Part shown: piece by piece, positions 50,304 through 60,024 of the stretch
Layout: every line of letters starts with the position of its first letter
How positions within the stretch are numbered: position 1 is the stretch's first letter
From: UBA4742 sp037138595
GTDB lineage: Bacteria > Actinomycetota > Acidimicrobiia > Acidimicrobiales > Acidimicrobilacustridaceae
Length of the DNA stretch: 64,000 nt
Direction: 5' to 3'
Assembly (NCBI GenBank): GCA_037138595.1
Contig: JBAXIB010000017.1
Location: forward strand, 1 to 64,000
Translations under genes and position numbers: made by a program
The notes under the pieces: model-generated
Database searches by the model: none
The model's input: only the letters and a program-made list of their open reading frames with translations
What the model was told of the DNA's origin: nothing

Positions 50304-51285
50304 GAGTGGACACCCCTAAACGGCGAGCAAGTTCGGCCACAAGTGCCGGCGCATCGGTGACGATAGCGAGATCGGCAAGCGACATCATGGGACAGCTTGC
50401 ATCAATATTGACGGCGATCACATGGTCAGGATCTCCGAGACCGGCTACGTGCTGCACTGCGCCGCTCACCCCGAACGCCAAATACAAACGCGGATGCACC
50501 GATACTCCGGTCGTTCCGATTTGCCGTTCGAATGGAAGCCAACCCCAGTCGGTAATCACTCGAGTGCCACCAGTCGAACAACCCAGGGCATCGGCGACGA
50601 GACCCAACTGGGACATTGCCTCGGGGCTTCCCAGTCCCGCGCCCCCACCGACGATGCGAGCGGCTTCGGCCAAATCCATGGTTGCCGGATCGGGTGGGAT
50701 CACCTCGATGACCGTCGCGTCCAATGCTTGATCGGCCAGTTCGGGGTTTTGAAGATCAGCGCGTTCGACAATGTCGACGCGCGGTGCGGCCGCAGTGATC
50801 GATGGACTCGAAATCGATGGCAAGCCGCGGACACCGGGTTGCAACGTCGCGACGAATGGTCCATCAACGACGAGGTCGTCCATCACTAAACCGCCCTCGC
50901 GCGCCACGACTGCACCATCGGATCGAATCTCAACGGCTCCAGCGAGCAAGGGCCGCCCCAGCAACATCGCCAGCCGCGGCGCGAGGTCTCGACCATCAGG
51001 TGAACCCGGAAGCAGCACGACATCGGCGTCACGAACCAGCGACACGATCGCCGAGGACCATTGAGTAGGTGCAAAGTTTTCCGCTTCAATGACGGTGATG
51101 TGCTGCGCGATTCCTACCAAGGATTCGACTGCTTCGGTGCACTTGTCGCCGATGAGCACTACTGAGCCACCGGCTTCGGCAACTGTTTCAGCCCCACCTA
51201 GAGGGAGCTGGCCCGATCGCACGACCACGACGGCGATCGCTTGAGCAACTGATTTGATGTCGGCACCTCGCGTTGACGCCGTCAC
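50296..51285 (-). CDS. ETF alpha-like subunit of the mycofactocin-associated electron-transfer module
   Basis: 329 aa. The N-terminal domain is diverged; the FAD domain is clear: VGGGAGLGSPEAMSQLGLVA, ITDWGWLPFERQIGTTGVSV, YLAFGVSGAVQHVAGLGDPD and AVNIDASCPMMSLADLAIV. Compared with the housekeeping EtfA, VDAGW is replaced by ITDWGW and Lys of INKD by AVNID. ATG 51285 overlaps the stop of the OYE-type gene upstream by four bases. Confidence 0.87.
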   Translation of the reverse strand: MTASTRGADIKSVAQAIAVVVVRSGQLPLGGAETVAEAGGSVVLIGDKCTEAVESLVGIAQHITVIEAENFAPTQWSSAIVSLVRDADVVLLPGSPDGRDLAPRLAMLLGRPLLAGAVEIRSDGAVVAREGGLVMDDLVVDGPFVATLQPGVRGLPSISSPSITAAAPRVDIVERADLQNPELADQALDATVIEVIPPDPATMDLAEAARIVGGGAGLGSPEAMSQLGLVADALGCSTGGTRVITDWGWLPFERQIGTTGVSVHPRLYLAFGVSGAVQHVAGLGDPDHVIAVNIDASCPMMSLADLAIVTDAPALVAELARRLGVSTHD

Positions 51286-53273
51286 AGTGCGGACCCAACT
51301 CGATTGCCTTCGATGACCGCTGAGTGTGCTCGCCTCGGCGCTACGCAGTCACCCGCTCGGTCCACCGTGACAGAAGTTTGCCGATACCGTTCCTTCAACG
51401 CGAAATACAAGCCGTCCTCGGGTGCCGCCGGTATCGCCAACACAACCCAATCGGCGGTGCGCGGCGCAACCACGCCAGTCGGATGATGCAACACCTGCAG
51501 GTCAAGACCTTCGAGACCAACCACGACGTGATCGGGCACTTGCACGATTCCCTTGGTGGTAGCTCGTAGCCACCAGTTCTCCATGTCAAGGGTGATACCC
51601 AAGTCCTGACCGACAACCATGCCAGGGCTCAACATCTCAACACGACAGCCCCGATCTGCCAGCAACTCAGCCACGCTTGTCGCCTGATGAAATCCAACTT
51701 CATCAATCACCAACACCGCGCCTTCAGGGGCGAACCGGCCAGTCAGCACATCAGTTACATCGATGACCGACAACTCGGCTGGTCGCGGTCCCTCGTGGCC
51801 AAGCTCAGGCGGAGCCCACCACGGCCGTGCCGGTCGAGATCCAGTGGCCACGATGATCGCGTCAGGATCAAACTCAACGATCGACTCTGACGTTGCTTCA
51901 AATCCGGTACGGATCTCAACACCGAGCGCTCGACATTCATGCAGTTGATTGCGAACTAAATCACCAAACTCGGCACGATTTGGAACTCGTGCCGCCCAAC
52001 GAACCTGTCCCCCAGTTTCGTCATCGCGTTCGAGGACAACGACCCGGTGACCCGAATTGGCCGAAGCAATCGCCGCTTGCAGCCCCGCCGGACCACCACC
52101 AATGACCACCACCCGCTTCGTTGGCCCAACCCTGAGGTCTACCGACTGCAACGATTCGCGACCCGTGAGCGGATTTTCGATGCAACCGAGCCACCGGTTG
52201 AGACCCATCCGACCAACACATTCTTGATTACACGACAAGCAAAGGCGAATGTCGTGGTGGTTACCGGATCGCGCTTTCGCCGTGAAATCAGCATCGGCGA
52301 TCTGACCACGAACGATCCCAATGAGATCGGCATGGCCTTGCGCGAGCGCTCGCTCAGCTTGAAGCGGATCTTTGAAGCGCCCAACGCCAACCACGGGCAG
52401 ATCAACCGCTTTCCTAATCGCCGAAGGTATGAACATCGCGTAGTCCGGTGGAATATGCATTGATGCTTCAATCATGAAAAGCGACGCCGTCGCGACGCCG
52501 ATCGACGTGTTGATGTAATCGACCATTCCGCTGGCTTCAACTGCTCGTGCGACCTCAACCGTTTCATCGATAGTTATTCCATTTTCGATGAGTTCATCAC
52601 CGCAAAGCCGCACCCCAAGCGCTAAATCTCGACCGATCACTTCGCGCACGGCGGCAACGATCTCGTGCAGAAGGCGCGCACGATTTTCAAGTGATCCGCC
52701 GTAGTCATCAGTTCGACGATTCGTAGCCCGCGACAAAAACCCGCGGACAATCGACGAGTGGGAGCACTGCAGTTCGATGCCATCGAACCCACCTTGGCGA
52801 CAACGCGCCGCTACATCCGCGTAGCCAGCGATGACTTCGGCAATTTCACCATGATCAATCGCTTTGGGTACTTCGCGAAACAACGGATCAGCCACCGCCG
52901 ATGGACCCCATACGGGCAGCCGGGTGTACATCGAAGATGCTTGGCCGCCATTGTGATTGATCTGAGCAAAGATCGGCACGCCGTGTGCATGCACCGCATC
53001 AGTGATGCGGCGATACCCAGGCAACACGTCGTCGTGAAACCCGTGGATCATTTTCTCATATGGCCAGTCGGTGGGGTGCACCGAATGTTCCTCGGTGATG
53101 ATCAGCCCCGCACCACCTGCGGCTCGCGCCGCGTAATAGGACGCGTGTTGCTCGGACGGCCGCCCGTTTTCGGCGAAGTTAGTGAGATGAGCCGCGAATA
53201 CCACTCGATTGGCGACCGTCACTGGACCAATGGTCAAGGGATTGAACAGGTATCGGTACTGGCTTCCCGTCAT
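51282..53273 (-). CDS. FadH/OYE-family flavoenzyme, mycofactocin system type 2
   Basis: 663 aa. Three parts as in 2,4-dienoyl-CoA reductase: an OYE TIM barrel for FMN (FNPLTIGPVTVANRVVFAAH; GGFDGIELQCSHSSIVRGFL), a [4Fe-4S] site RLCLSCNQECVGRMG with a later Cys in WLGCIENP, and a FAD/NAD(P) domain (VVVIGGGPAGLQAAIASANS; VIVATGSRPARPWW). It belongs to the flavoenzyme type repeatedly seen beside mycofactocin genes; substrate unknown. It overlaps both neighbours by four bases (53270-53273 and 51282-51285). Confidence 0.9.
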   Translation of the reverse strand: MTGSQYRYLFNPLTIGPVTVANRVVFAAHLTNFAENGRPSEQHASYYAARAAGGAGLIITEEHSVHPTDWPYEKMIHGFHDDVLPGYRRITDAVHAHGVPIFAQINHNGGQASSMYTRLPVWGPSAVADPLFREVPKAIDHGEIAEVIAGYADVAARCRQGGFDGIELQCSHSSIVRGFLSRATNRRTDDYGGSLENRARLLHEIVAAVREVIGRDLALGVRLCGDELIENGITIDETVEVARAVEASGMVDYINTSIGVATASLFMIEASMHIPPDYAMFIPSAIRKAVDLPVVGVGRFKDPLQAERALAQGHADLIGIVRGQIADADFTAKARSGNHHDIRLCLSCNQECVGRMGLNRWLGCIENPLTGRESLQSVDLRVGPTKRVVVIGGGPAGLQAAIASANSGHRVVVLERDDETGGQVRWAARVPNRAEFGDLVRNQLHECRALGVEIRTGFEATSESIVEFDPDAIIVATGSRPARPWWAPPELGHEGPRPAELSVIDVTDVLTGRFAPEGAVLVIDEVGFHQATSVAELLADRGCRVEMLSPGMVVGQDLGITLDMENWWLRATTKGIVQVPDHVVVGLEGLDLQVLHHPTGVVAPRTADWVVLAIPAAPEDGLYFALKERYRQTSVTVDRAGDCVAPRRAHSAVIEGNRVGSAL

Positions 53274-55258
53274 AAGGTTCCCTCAGCGTCAATAGCTAGT
53301 GCCACGCGTCGCGCTTCAAGAACCGCTTCGTAGACCGTTCGAGGGGCAACGTTGTCTCCCGCGCGTCCATGACGAACGCCGACGGCGTTCCAAAGCTCAT
53401 CGTTTGGCAGCATTGGTCCCGCGTCGATGACTAACCCACAAGGCAACTCGTTGGTCTCGCCGGTGAATCGATCCTCAACGATGACCCCTCCAGCGCGCAC
53501 CTCACGCAAGATGGCATTTTTCACCACATGCACCCCAGCCCCAGCGAGTCGCACGTTTGCTGGCGCCAGATCTCCCGATCGGCTTAGCAACGTTCCCACG
53601 ATGAGGTCAGGTGTGACAATGGTGACCGAAGCCGCTTCGGAATGGGCAACCTGTTCGGCGATTGACACGGCAATTGGACCACCAATCGGGTCCCAAATAA
53701 CCACCGGATCAGCGGATTCCGATGCGGCAACCGGTGCGGTTCGAAGCTGGTCTCGCCCGCCAGCAAGGAACTCGTCAGCACTCAGAACTGTGCTGCCGGC
53801 AGCAACGTCATAGGTTGCGTCACCCCGGCGCCCGCCAGTGCAAAACACGATTGAGCACCCAGCAGATTCGGCCGTCGCAATAGCGTCGATTCCGACGTCA
53901 ATACCGAGTTTGATGTTGACATTCAACCGCTCACATTCGCCAGCGAGCCACTCGACAAAGTGCAACAGACGTGCTCGCCCCGCACCTTGAGCGGCGGTGA
54001 CAACCATGCCGCCAAGTTCACTTGACCGTTCACGAATCTCAACTCGATGGCCACGACCCGCCGCAACTCGAGCGCATTCAAGTCCGGCGACCCCTCCACC
54101 AATAATCATCACGTCGGCACCGGTTGGCTCGCTACTCGAACTCGTACCGCTGGGCTCGGGGTCAGCATCGTCCAATTCATGGCCAGATCGAGGATCAACC
54201 ACGCAGCTGATGATCGGATTGCGGGCGTCGCGCACCTTGCACGTCTGATTGCAAAGAATGCAGGGCCGAATCTGATCGGCTTGGCCGTTCGCAACCTTGT
54301 TCATCATCGCTGCATCGGCAATTTGCGCCCGAGTCATTTCAACGCCATCACACCGCCCGTCGCCAATTGCCCATTCCGCCTGGCCGATGTCAACAATGGA
54401 ACCTTGCCCAAACACCGCAACGCGTTCGTTGACCGAAGCTCGAATCGCGCCCACCAAATCCAGATTGAATCCCGGTTCATCGTGCCCGTCAGGGCGAGTT
54501 GCCCCAACCGAAAATATGCCTCCCCGCACCACGACCAAATAATCGATCCACGGCGACAACGCTTCGGCAATGTCCGCGGCGGCTTCTGGGACGATGCCAG
54601 CCCATGGTGCGAGTTCATCACATGACAATCGAAGGCCCACGATGCCGTTGCCAGCCCCAACTCGCACCGCATGCAACACCTCGCGGGCAAAGCGCATCCG
54701 GTCCGATCCGTAGTCATCGTCACGTACATTGGTAAGGCCAGACAGAAACTGCCTTATGAGGCTGTTCTGACCTGCATTGACCTCTACGCCATCAAGTCCG
54801 CTGCGCATGGCTCGCTCAGCCGCGTCGCCAAATCCGCGCACCACCGCGTCGATGTCTTCGATCTCCATCGACTTTGGCATTTCGCGCGTGTTGACTTCGG
54901 GTATGCCGCTCGGTGCCCAAAGCGGTAGTTGGCTATAAGCCGACGACCCCTGACCACCGGTATGACCAATCGCCGCGATCGCTAGCGATCCGAGGGCTTG
55001 GACCCGCGAAGCAAACGCCGTCCAACCCGGGCCGCATTCCTGAGCCAATGGGCATCGTTCATAGGGCCAATCGGAGTCATGAACTGACGCTTCTTCACAC
55101 ACGACTAGGCCAGCTCCGCCGGCGGCACGCCGCTCGTAATAGGCGAGATGCCGTTCGGAAATGCCGCGCCCGAATCCCAAATTGGTTTCGTGAGGACCGA
55201 ACAAGACGCGGTTGGGTGCCACGCGGTCTCGCAGATTCAGCGGTTCGAGCACCCTCAC
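53270..55258 (-). CDS. FadH/OYE-family flavoenzyme, mycofactocin system type 1
   Basis: 662 aa, a paralogue of the following gene with the same three-part plan. OYE barrel: LRDRVAPNRVLFGPHETNLG, SGLDGVEVNAGQNSLIRQFL. [4Fe-4S] site RPCILCNQTCKVRDARNPI with a fourth Cys in IISCVVDPRSG. FAD domain VMIIGGGVAGLECARVAAGR. The VNAGQ phrase replaces the ELQCS of the partner at the substrate face, so the two are not redundant; they may form a heteromer or act in series. Start GTG 55258, with GTG 55252 two codons on; no good Shine-Dalgarno sequence. Confidence 0.9.
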   Translation of the reverse strand: MRVLEPLNLRDRVAPNRVLFGPHETNLGFGRGISERHLAYYERRAAGGAGLVVCEEASVHDSDWPYERCPLAQECGPGWTAFASRVQALGSLAIAAIGHTGGQGSSAYSQLPLWAPSGIPEVNTREMPKSMEIEDIDAVVRGFGDAAERAMRSGLDGVEVNAGQNSLIRQFLSGLTNVRDDDYGSDRMRFAREVLHAVRVGAGNGIVGLRLSCDELAPWAGIVPEAAADIAEALSPWIDYLVVVRGGIFSVGATRPDGHDEPGFNLDLVGAIRASVNERVAVFGQGSIVDIGQAEWAIGDGRCDGVEMTRAQIADAAMMNKVANGQADQIRPCILCNQTCKVRDARNPIISCVVDPRSGHELDDADPEPSGTSSSSEPTGADVMIIGGGVAGLECARVAAGRGHRVEIRERSSELGGMVVTAAQGAGRARLLHFVEWLAGECERLNVNIKLGIDVGIDAIATAESAGCSIVFCTGGRRGDATYDVAAGSTVLSADEFLAGGRDQLRTAPVAASESADPVVIWDPIGGPIAVSIAEQVAHSEAASVTIVTPDLIVGTLLSRSGDLAPANVRLAGAGVHVVKNAILREVRAGGVIVEDRFTGETNELPCGLVIDAGPMLPNDELWNAVGVRHGRAGDNVAPRTVYEAVLEARRVALAIDAEGTL

Positions 55259-55309
55259 GGTCTGAGTTTCACATGCCCTAGATCAATGGCCCAATCGTGG
55301 GAGCACGAC

Positions 55310-55336
55310 ATGACCATCATGGAATGACCATCACGG
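55310..55336. repeat. Two 13-bp direct repeats upstream of the OYE/ETF/mft run
   Basis: ATGACCATCATGG (55310-55322) and ATGACCATCACGG (55324-55336) repeat with a 14-base period in the 114-bp gap between the LLM gene and the OYE gene. The first contains the dyad CCAT-C-ATGG. This may be an operator for the genes to the left. Confidence 0.4.
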
Positions 55337-55372
55337 GCCGACCGAAGGCGTTCGCATCTGTTCCTTGAACCC

Positions 55373-56461
55373 TCACGACGAGAAACGACCAGGGTTGGCA
55401 TCAGCACGCTGAGCAACATCGAAGCGACGCACCAATCGGTACGATTCGACAATTGGCGTGAGTTCTGTCGGAGTTGCGCCGTGCAAAATCACTGCGTCGG
55501 CGCCCGCATCGAATTGGTCAAGCACCCGATCCACACAAGCGCGCGGCGATCCGGTCGCTGACGCGGCAAGCCATTCCGCGGGCAGAAGCGTCTCAAGGTG
55601 TCGAAGTTCATCACTGGTCGCTTTCGCATCGAATGCTCCAGCAAATGAGCCGACCAAGTCGTCTTCACGGAATCGCTTCAGTACCTGCGGGTCCCAGTGG
55701 TTGACCCGAACCAGCAGGTCGCCGTATCCCTGCAGGTACGTCGCGAGGCGTCCCACCAACTTCTGCAAGCGTGCTTGCTCATCAACATGGTCACCGACGG
55801 TTGCCAACACGGACCAAATTCGTACCTCGGATGGATCTCGTCCCGCTTGTTCAGCACCTCGACGCACCGCGGCGACACTTCGCACAAGGGTTTCATCGGT
55901 GAAGAACGTATGAAGGACAACGCCGTTGGCAACCCGACCCGCGAACTCAAGGGTGTGCTCCGCCAAGGCAGTGATCATGATCGGGATATCCATGTCGAAT
56001 TCCGGATCAAGAAACAACATCGGGAACGTTCCAGCCGGTCCGTCGTGACCGAAGATCGTCTCGCCATGCCATAGTCTTCGCAGCACATCGATGCTGTCTT
56101 CGAGTTGCGCCATGGTGATCCGCGGCAGCCCCATGACATCAAATAACGCGTCGAATCCGCGACCAAGGCCGAGAGCGAAGCGACCGCCGGTCAGCAGATG
56201 CATGGTGGATCCCATGTTCGCGGTCACCATCGGGTGGCGGGTGTTGTGGTTCGTTGCTGCGGTTGCAATGCCTATGGTCTCGCTCAGCGCACCCGTTGCG
56301 CCCGAAAGAATCGCCGCGTCCTTCGTGTTGAATCGCTCGGAAATAAACGCCGATCCCAACCCCAGTGATTCGGCGGCCCGCACCTCAGCCACCAGGTCGC
56401 GCGGCGAACCCGAATGACCAGCCAGGGTATAAAAACCCAACTCACCGAGAAGTTCAGCCAT
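55373..56461 (-). CDS. LLM-class F420-dependent oxidoreductase
   Basis: 362 aa luciferase-like TIM barrel. LGSAFISERFNTKDAAILSG, IGIATAATNHNTRHPMVTAN, LTGGRFALGLGRGFDALFDV and IPIMITALAEHTLEFAGRVA are typical of F420-binding LLM proteins, closest in feel to the MSMEG_2249-like group. In C-terminal part, VDRVLDQFDAGADAVILHGA closes the barrel. The substrate is unknown. It is the first gene of the leftward mycofactocin-associated run, divergent from the SNF2 helicase, with a 287-bp region between the two starts. Confidence 0.88.
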   Translation of the reverse strand: MAELLGELGFYTLAGHSGSPRDLVAEVRAAESLGLGSAFISERFNTKDAAILSGATGALSETIGIATAATNHNTRHPMVTANMGSTMHLLTGGRFALGLGRGFDALFDVMGLPRITMAQLEDSIDVLRRLWHGETIFGHDGPAGTFPMLFLDPEFDMDIPIMITALAEHTLEFAGRVANGVVLHTFFTDETLVRSVAAVRRGAEQAGRDPSEVRIWSVLATVGDHVDEQARLQKLVGRLATYLQGYGDLLVRVNHWDPQVLKRFREDDLVGSFAGAFDAKATSDELRHLETLLPAEWLAASATGSPRACVDRVLDQFDAGADAVILHGATPTELTPIVESYRLVRRFDVAQRADANPGRFSS

Positions 56462-56540
56462 TGCACTTGGTTCGAGACTTGGGATAGTTCATCAGCACTG
56501 ACCTCAAACTCCCCGCCTTCCGCGGCGCTTCCCTGGCCAA

Positions 56541-56576
56541 TCTGCACGATCTACACGATCTACACGATCTACACGA
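56541..56576. repeat. Four tandem 9-bp repeats (TCTACACGA) in a divergent promoter region
   Basis: TCTGCACGA followed by three exact copies of TCTACACGA, head to tail, 80 bp upstream of the LLM gene and about 170 bp upstream of the helicase start. It is the most regular element in the 56462-56748 gap. I saw no other array of this unit in the window. It could be a multi-site operator or simple slippage. Confidence 0.6.
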
Positions 56577-56748
56577 GTTCCAAATTGTACGCGACGAGCG
56601 CGGCTCTAGCCTCGCCCAGGTCGCTTGGGACCAAAAAACGAGTCGATTGCTGCGGCTGACTGGCGGAACTCGCCCGGAACTCCTACGCTGAGTGTTGGCG
56701 CCGTCCCATTGTGGTTGATGGCCCCGCCCCAACTTGGCGGAGGAAGCA

Positions 56749-59700
56749 TTGAGTTCCCAGTTAGTGGACTCGTCCTCGGCGTTCCAAACGTCGGGACCGT
56801 CCTGGTCATTTGAATCACTCGTCGTCGCTGATGCAGCGGGTGAGGCCGCGCCCGAGGATCGAGCGATTCTGGAGGCAAATCAAGACCGGTGGCGCTTCGT
56901 GCTCGAAGACCTGATCGAACTCACCGAGGACAGCCTCATGCGAGTTCGTCGAATTCCAGGTGAAGGGCGCGCTCAAATCGTCAGCGATTTCGAAGCCGAA
57001 CGCGACCGTCTCGAAATCTCGCTCGCAATATTGACCGGTATCCCACTTCCAACCCCTGTCGTCCGTGAGTCAGTTCAAGGTGTCATTCAATTACAGGCCA
57101 CTTGGTCGAACGGTGAACTTATTGCCTGGGCGGGAGGCGCGGGATGTCACCCATTGAGTGCCGATCAAGTTCGCGAACTGCTCGCTGAAACCAAAGCGAC
57201 GTCGACTTGGGCAACCCATCAGGGCGTACCAATGCCAGGCGGAGGCCGAGCACCCGCGGTTGCGGCATCGGTGCGTGACGTCATCGGTTGGTTGGTCTCG
57301 CTTGCCGCGCAAGGCAATGCCATTGCACCCAACGCCGAGCAATCGGCAACCACCCCCCTCGCTCCTGGTCTGAAGTGGCTTGCAATGGTGGCTGCGTGGG
57401 CCGTCGAGCTCGTCGCCTACGGCCACATGGTGCCCCAACTCACGCTGCAGCCCGGGGGTCGGACCCCGGGCGAAAAATCGGGTTACGCCGTCGAGTGGAC
57501 TCCAGCGTTGGTCGATCCGAAACGCCTCGCTCTCACCGCCGATCGACTTCCGGGTTCGGTCTTTGCACTCGACGTTCCGCGACCGGGTCACGAGATCGCC
57601 CACGCCGTATTGACCACCATGGTCGATACCATCTGTCGCTTGGGCATCGAGCGCCTTGAAGTTCCAGCGAGCCCCGATCGGCCCGGGACCGCACATGAGA
57701 CTGCCGAGGCATTCTTGTCCCGCCTCGATGGCACCCGTTTTTATCCGTCGAAACGCGCCGCGTCTGAGTTGGCCGGACGACTTGAGCGGTGGGCTCGACC
57801 ACTCGCGAAGCCGGGAACCGTTCGACTGATCGTGCAACTCGACCCCCCTGACGAATCCAATGCGTGGCACTTATCGGTTCTCGCCGATGGGATCGATCGC
57901 CATCCCGCCTTACTTGACCAAGCATTAGTTACGGCGCCGGTGGCCAAACGTCGCCAAGTAGAGACCGAACTCGAGCGGCTTGAGCGATTGCTGCCAGTTC
58001 TCGGTCGGCCCGGCGGACATCGACGCGGCGAAGTCATTCTGAGTCAGGACGAAGCATGGGAACTCATGGCCGATACTGGCCTCCAATTGCGATCTGCCGG
58101 TTTCGATGTGCGCGTTCCTCTGCTGGCCCGTCGCCGTCCGTCGCCGAAACTGCGGCTCGAAGCTGATCAATCAACGCCTTCGGTCGTGGGTGCCAACCAA
58201 CTCGCTGACGTGCGTTGGTCAGTGCTATTCGATGACGTCGAACTCGACGCCGCTGATATCAAACGACTCGCCGCCGAAGCCCGACCATTAGTTCGTTCCC
58301 GCGGCCAGTGGATCGCACTCGACCACGCCGATCTCGCTGCTGCTGCTGCCGCGCTCAACGAACGCGGATCACAAACGCAACTCACTGGCGCCGAGTTGCT
58401 GCGTCATGCCCTCGGCTTGCAAGGAAATCCTCTCGCGGGTGGTCTCAGCATTGTTGGTAGCAACTGGGCTGCAGACCTCATGCGGCGCGCCGAGGAAATC
58501 CGAACCGAACCCATGGGCGCGCCCAAGGGATTCGCTGGCGACCTACGGAGTTATCAGGCTGAAGCGCTGGCATGGCTTGGCTTTCTCGAAGGCGCAGGCC
58601 TTGGCGGATGCCTCGCGCTCGACATGGGTTTGGGCAAGACCCCGACGTTGCTTGCCCACCTGTTGGCATTTCGTGGAAACGGGCCAAGCCTCGTCGTGGC
58701 ACCGCCGGCGGTTGTCGGCAACTGGGCAGCGGAAGCAAAACGCTTTACATCTGATCTTCGTGTTGTTGTTCATCACGGTGCCGGCCGCAAAGCTTCAGCG
58801 GCGCTCGCCCGCGAAATCGCTCGCGCTGATGTCGTGCTCACGACCTACGGCACCGCCGTGCGCGACATTGATGCCCTCGCCGAAATCGACTGGCACCATG
58901 TCGTTCTTGATGAAGCGCAGACGATCAAAAACCCGGCTAGCGAGACCGCTCAACAACTTCGGCGATTGTCGGCCCACAGCCGGATCGCACTAACTGGCAC
59001 GCCGATCGAAAACGGCCTCGGTGATCTTTGGTCGATTCTTGACTTCACCAACCCCGGCCTCGTCGGACCGCGACCCCAGTTCATTTCTCAGCTTTCCCAC
59101 GATCGTTCGGCGATCGCTGAGTCCGACGACGGCGCGGCGCCAGCTAGCCGCGACGCCGGTGAAAGCGCACTGCGGGCGCTGAACGGCCTCCTAGTGTTCC
59201 GCCGCACCAAAGCAGAGCCGGCAATTGCCGCAGAGCTACCCGAGCGCATTGATCAGCTCGACCACTGCTCCATGACTCCGATGCAGATCGGCTTGTACCA
59301 GGCAGTCCTCGATCAGTTAGTCCTTGATGCCAGTAGCGACGGTGGACCCGCCAAAAAAGGTGCAGTACTCGCGGCGATCACCGCGCTGAAACAGATTTGT
59401 AACCACCCGGCCGCATACCAAGATGACGGCGAGCCGCTCGCTGGCCGATCCGGCAAGCTCAATCGCTTAGATGAAATTGTTGACGCTGTGTTTGCGGCCA
59501 ACGAACGCGTGTTGGTCTTCACGCACTTCGCAAAGTGGGGCGTGAAACTTGCCGGTCACCTTTCCGAAAGAACCGGTACTACCGTCGAGTGTTATCACGG
59601 CGGACTTTCACGGCCGGCGCGCGACAAAATCATCGCCGATTTCCAAGCTGGTACCGGCGCGGGCGCCTTGGTGCTGTCGTTGAAAGCGGGCGGTACCGGC

Positions 59701-60024
59701 CTCAACCTCACATCGGCGAATCACGTGGTGTTATATGACCGATGGTGGAATCCGGCTGTTGAGGATCAAGCACGCGACCGCGTGTGGCGGATCGGTCAAA
59801 CCCATACCGTGGTCGCACACCGATTGGTGTGTCCTGGCACCGTCGATGAACGGGTCGAAGAGGTCGTGGCCGGAAAGCGCCAGATCGCTGACCTAGTGCT
59901 ACCCAAGAGCAGTTCAATCTCTGACCTCGATGCTTCCCAACTTCGCCAGGCGCTTGGACTCGCTTCCGACGAACTGATCGTGGACGAAGCCGAACCAACA
60001 TCATTGAACGGTGAGCAATCATGA
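56749..60024 (+). CDS. SNF2-family DEAD/DEAH-box helicase with SNF2-associated N-terminal domain
   Basis: About 1091 aa. The N-terminal half (to about 540) is the SNF2 helicase-associated region (DGTRFYPSKRAASELAGRLE; ILSQDEAWELMADTGLQLRS). The helicase core has LALDMGLGKTPTLLAHLLA near residue 625, HVVLDEAQTIKNP near 720, ALTGTPIENGLGDLWSILDF, and C-terminal VLVFTHFAKWGVKLAGHL, VLSLKAGGTGLNLTSANHVV and DQARDRVWRIGQTHTV. It is predicted to move on double-stranded DNA. TTG 56749 is chosen for its GGAGG Shine-Dalgarno; TTG 56734 is in frame. Overlaps the next gene (ATGA). A mycofactocin link is not established. Confidence 0.93.
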   Translation: MSSQLVDSSSAFQTSGPSWSFESLVVADAAGEAAPEDRAILEANQDRWRFVLEDLIELTEDSLMRVRRIPGEGRAQIVSDFEAERDRLEISLAILTGIPLPTPVVRESVQGVIQLQATWSNGELIAWAGGAGCHPLSADQVRELLAETKATSTWATHQGVPMPGGGRAPAVAASVRDVIGWLVSLAAQGNAIAPNAEQSATTPLAPGLKWLAMVAAWAVELVAYGHMVPQLTLQPGGRTPGEKSGYAVEWTPALVDPKRLALTADRLPGSVFALDVPRPGHEIAHAVLTTMVDTICRLGIERLEVPASPDRPGTAHETAEAFLSRLDGTRFYPSKRAASELAGRLERWARPLAKPGTVRLIVQLDPPDESNAWHLSVLADGIDRHPALLDQALVTAPVAKRRQVETELERLERLLPVLGRPGGHRRGEVILSQDEAWELMADTGLQLRSAGFDVRVPLLARRRPSPKLRLEADQSTPSVVGANQLADVRWSVLFDDVELDAADIKRLAAEARPLVRSRGQWIALDHADLAAAAAALNERGSQTQLTGAELLRHALGLQGNPLAGGLSIVGSNWAADLMRRAEEIRTEPMGAPKGFAGDLRSYQAEALAWLGFLEGAGLGGCLALDMGLGKTPTLLAHLLAFRGNGPSLVVAPPAVVGNWAAEAKRFTSDLRVVVHHGAGRKASAALAREIARADVVLTTYGTAVRDIDALAEIDWHHVVLDEAQTIKNPASETAQQLRRLSAHSRIALTGTPIENGLGDLWSILDFTNPGLVGPRPQFISQLSHDRSAIAESDDGAAPASRDAGESALRALNGLLVFRRTKAEPAIAAELPERIDQLDHCSMTPMQIGLYQAVLDQLVLDASSDGGPAKKGAVLAAITALKQICNHPAAYQDDGEPLAGRSGKLNRLDEIVDAVFAANERVLVFTHFAKWGVKLAGHLSERTGTTVECYHGGLSRPARDKIIADFQAGTGAGALVLSLKAGGTGLNLTSANHVVLYDRWWNPAVEDQARDRVWRIGQTHTVVAHRLVCPGTVDERVEEVVAGKRQIADLVLPKSSSISDLDASQLRQALGLASDELIVDEAEPTSLNGEQS

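Noticed and set aside
51282..55258. The OYE-type proteins as possible MftD replacements
   Set aside because: Their barrel, iron-sulfur and FAD domains are of dienoyl-CoA reductase type; nothing resembles the alpha-hydroxyacid oxidase fold signature of MftD.
56590..56635. Hairpin CCCA...TGGG next to a run of six A as a terminator
   Set aside because: The A/T run is on the wrong side of the stem for either strand.
56454..56732. Frame encoding a repeated Cys-Arg-Ser motif
   Set aside because: The repeats arise only because the 9-bp DNA array is a multiple of three; the rest of the frame is not protein-like.
57091..57870. Minus-strand frame of 259 codons
   Set aside because: It is antisense to the SNF2 N-terminal domain and translates to Arg/Gly-rich sequence without motifs.
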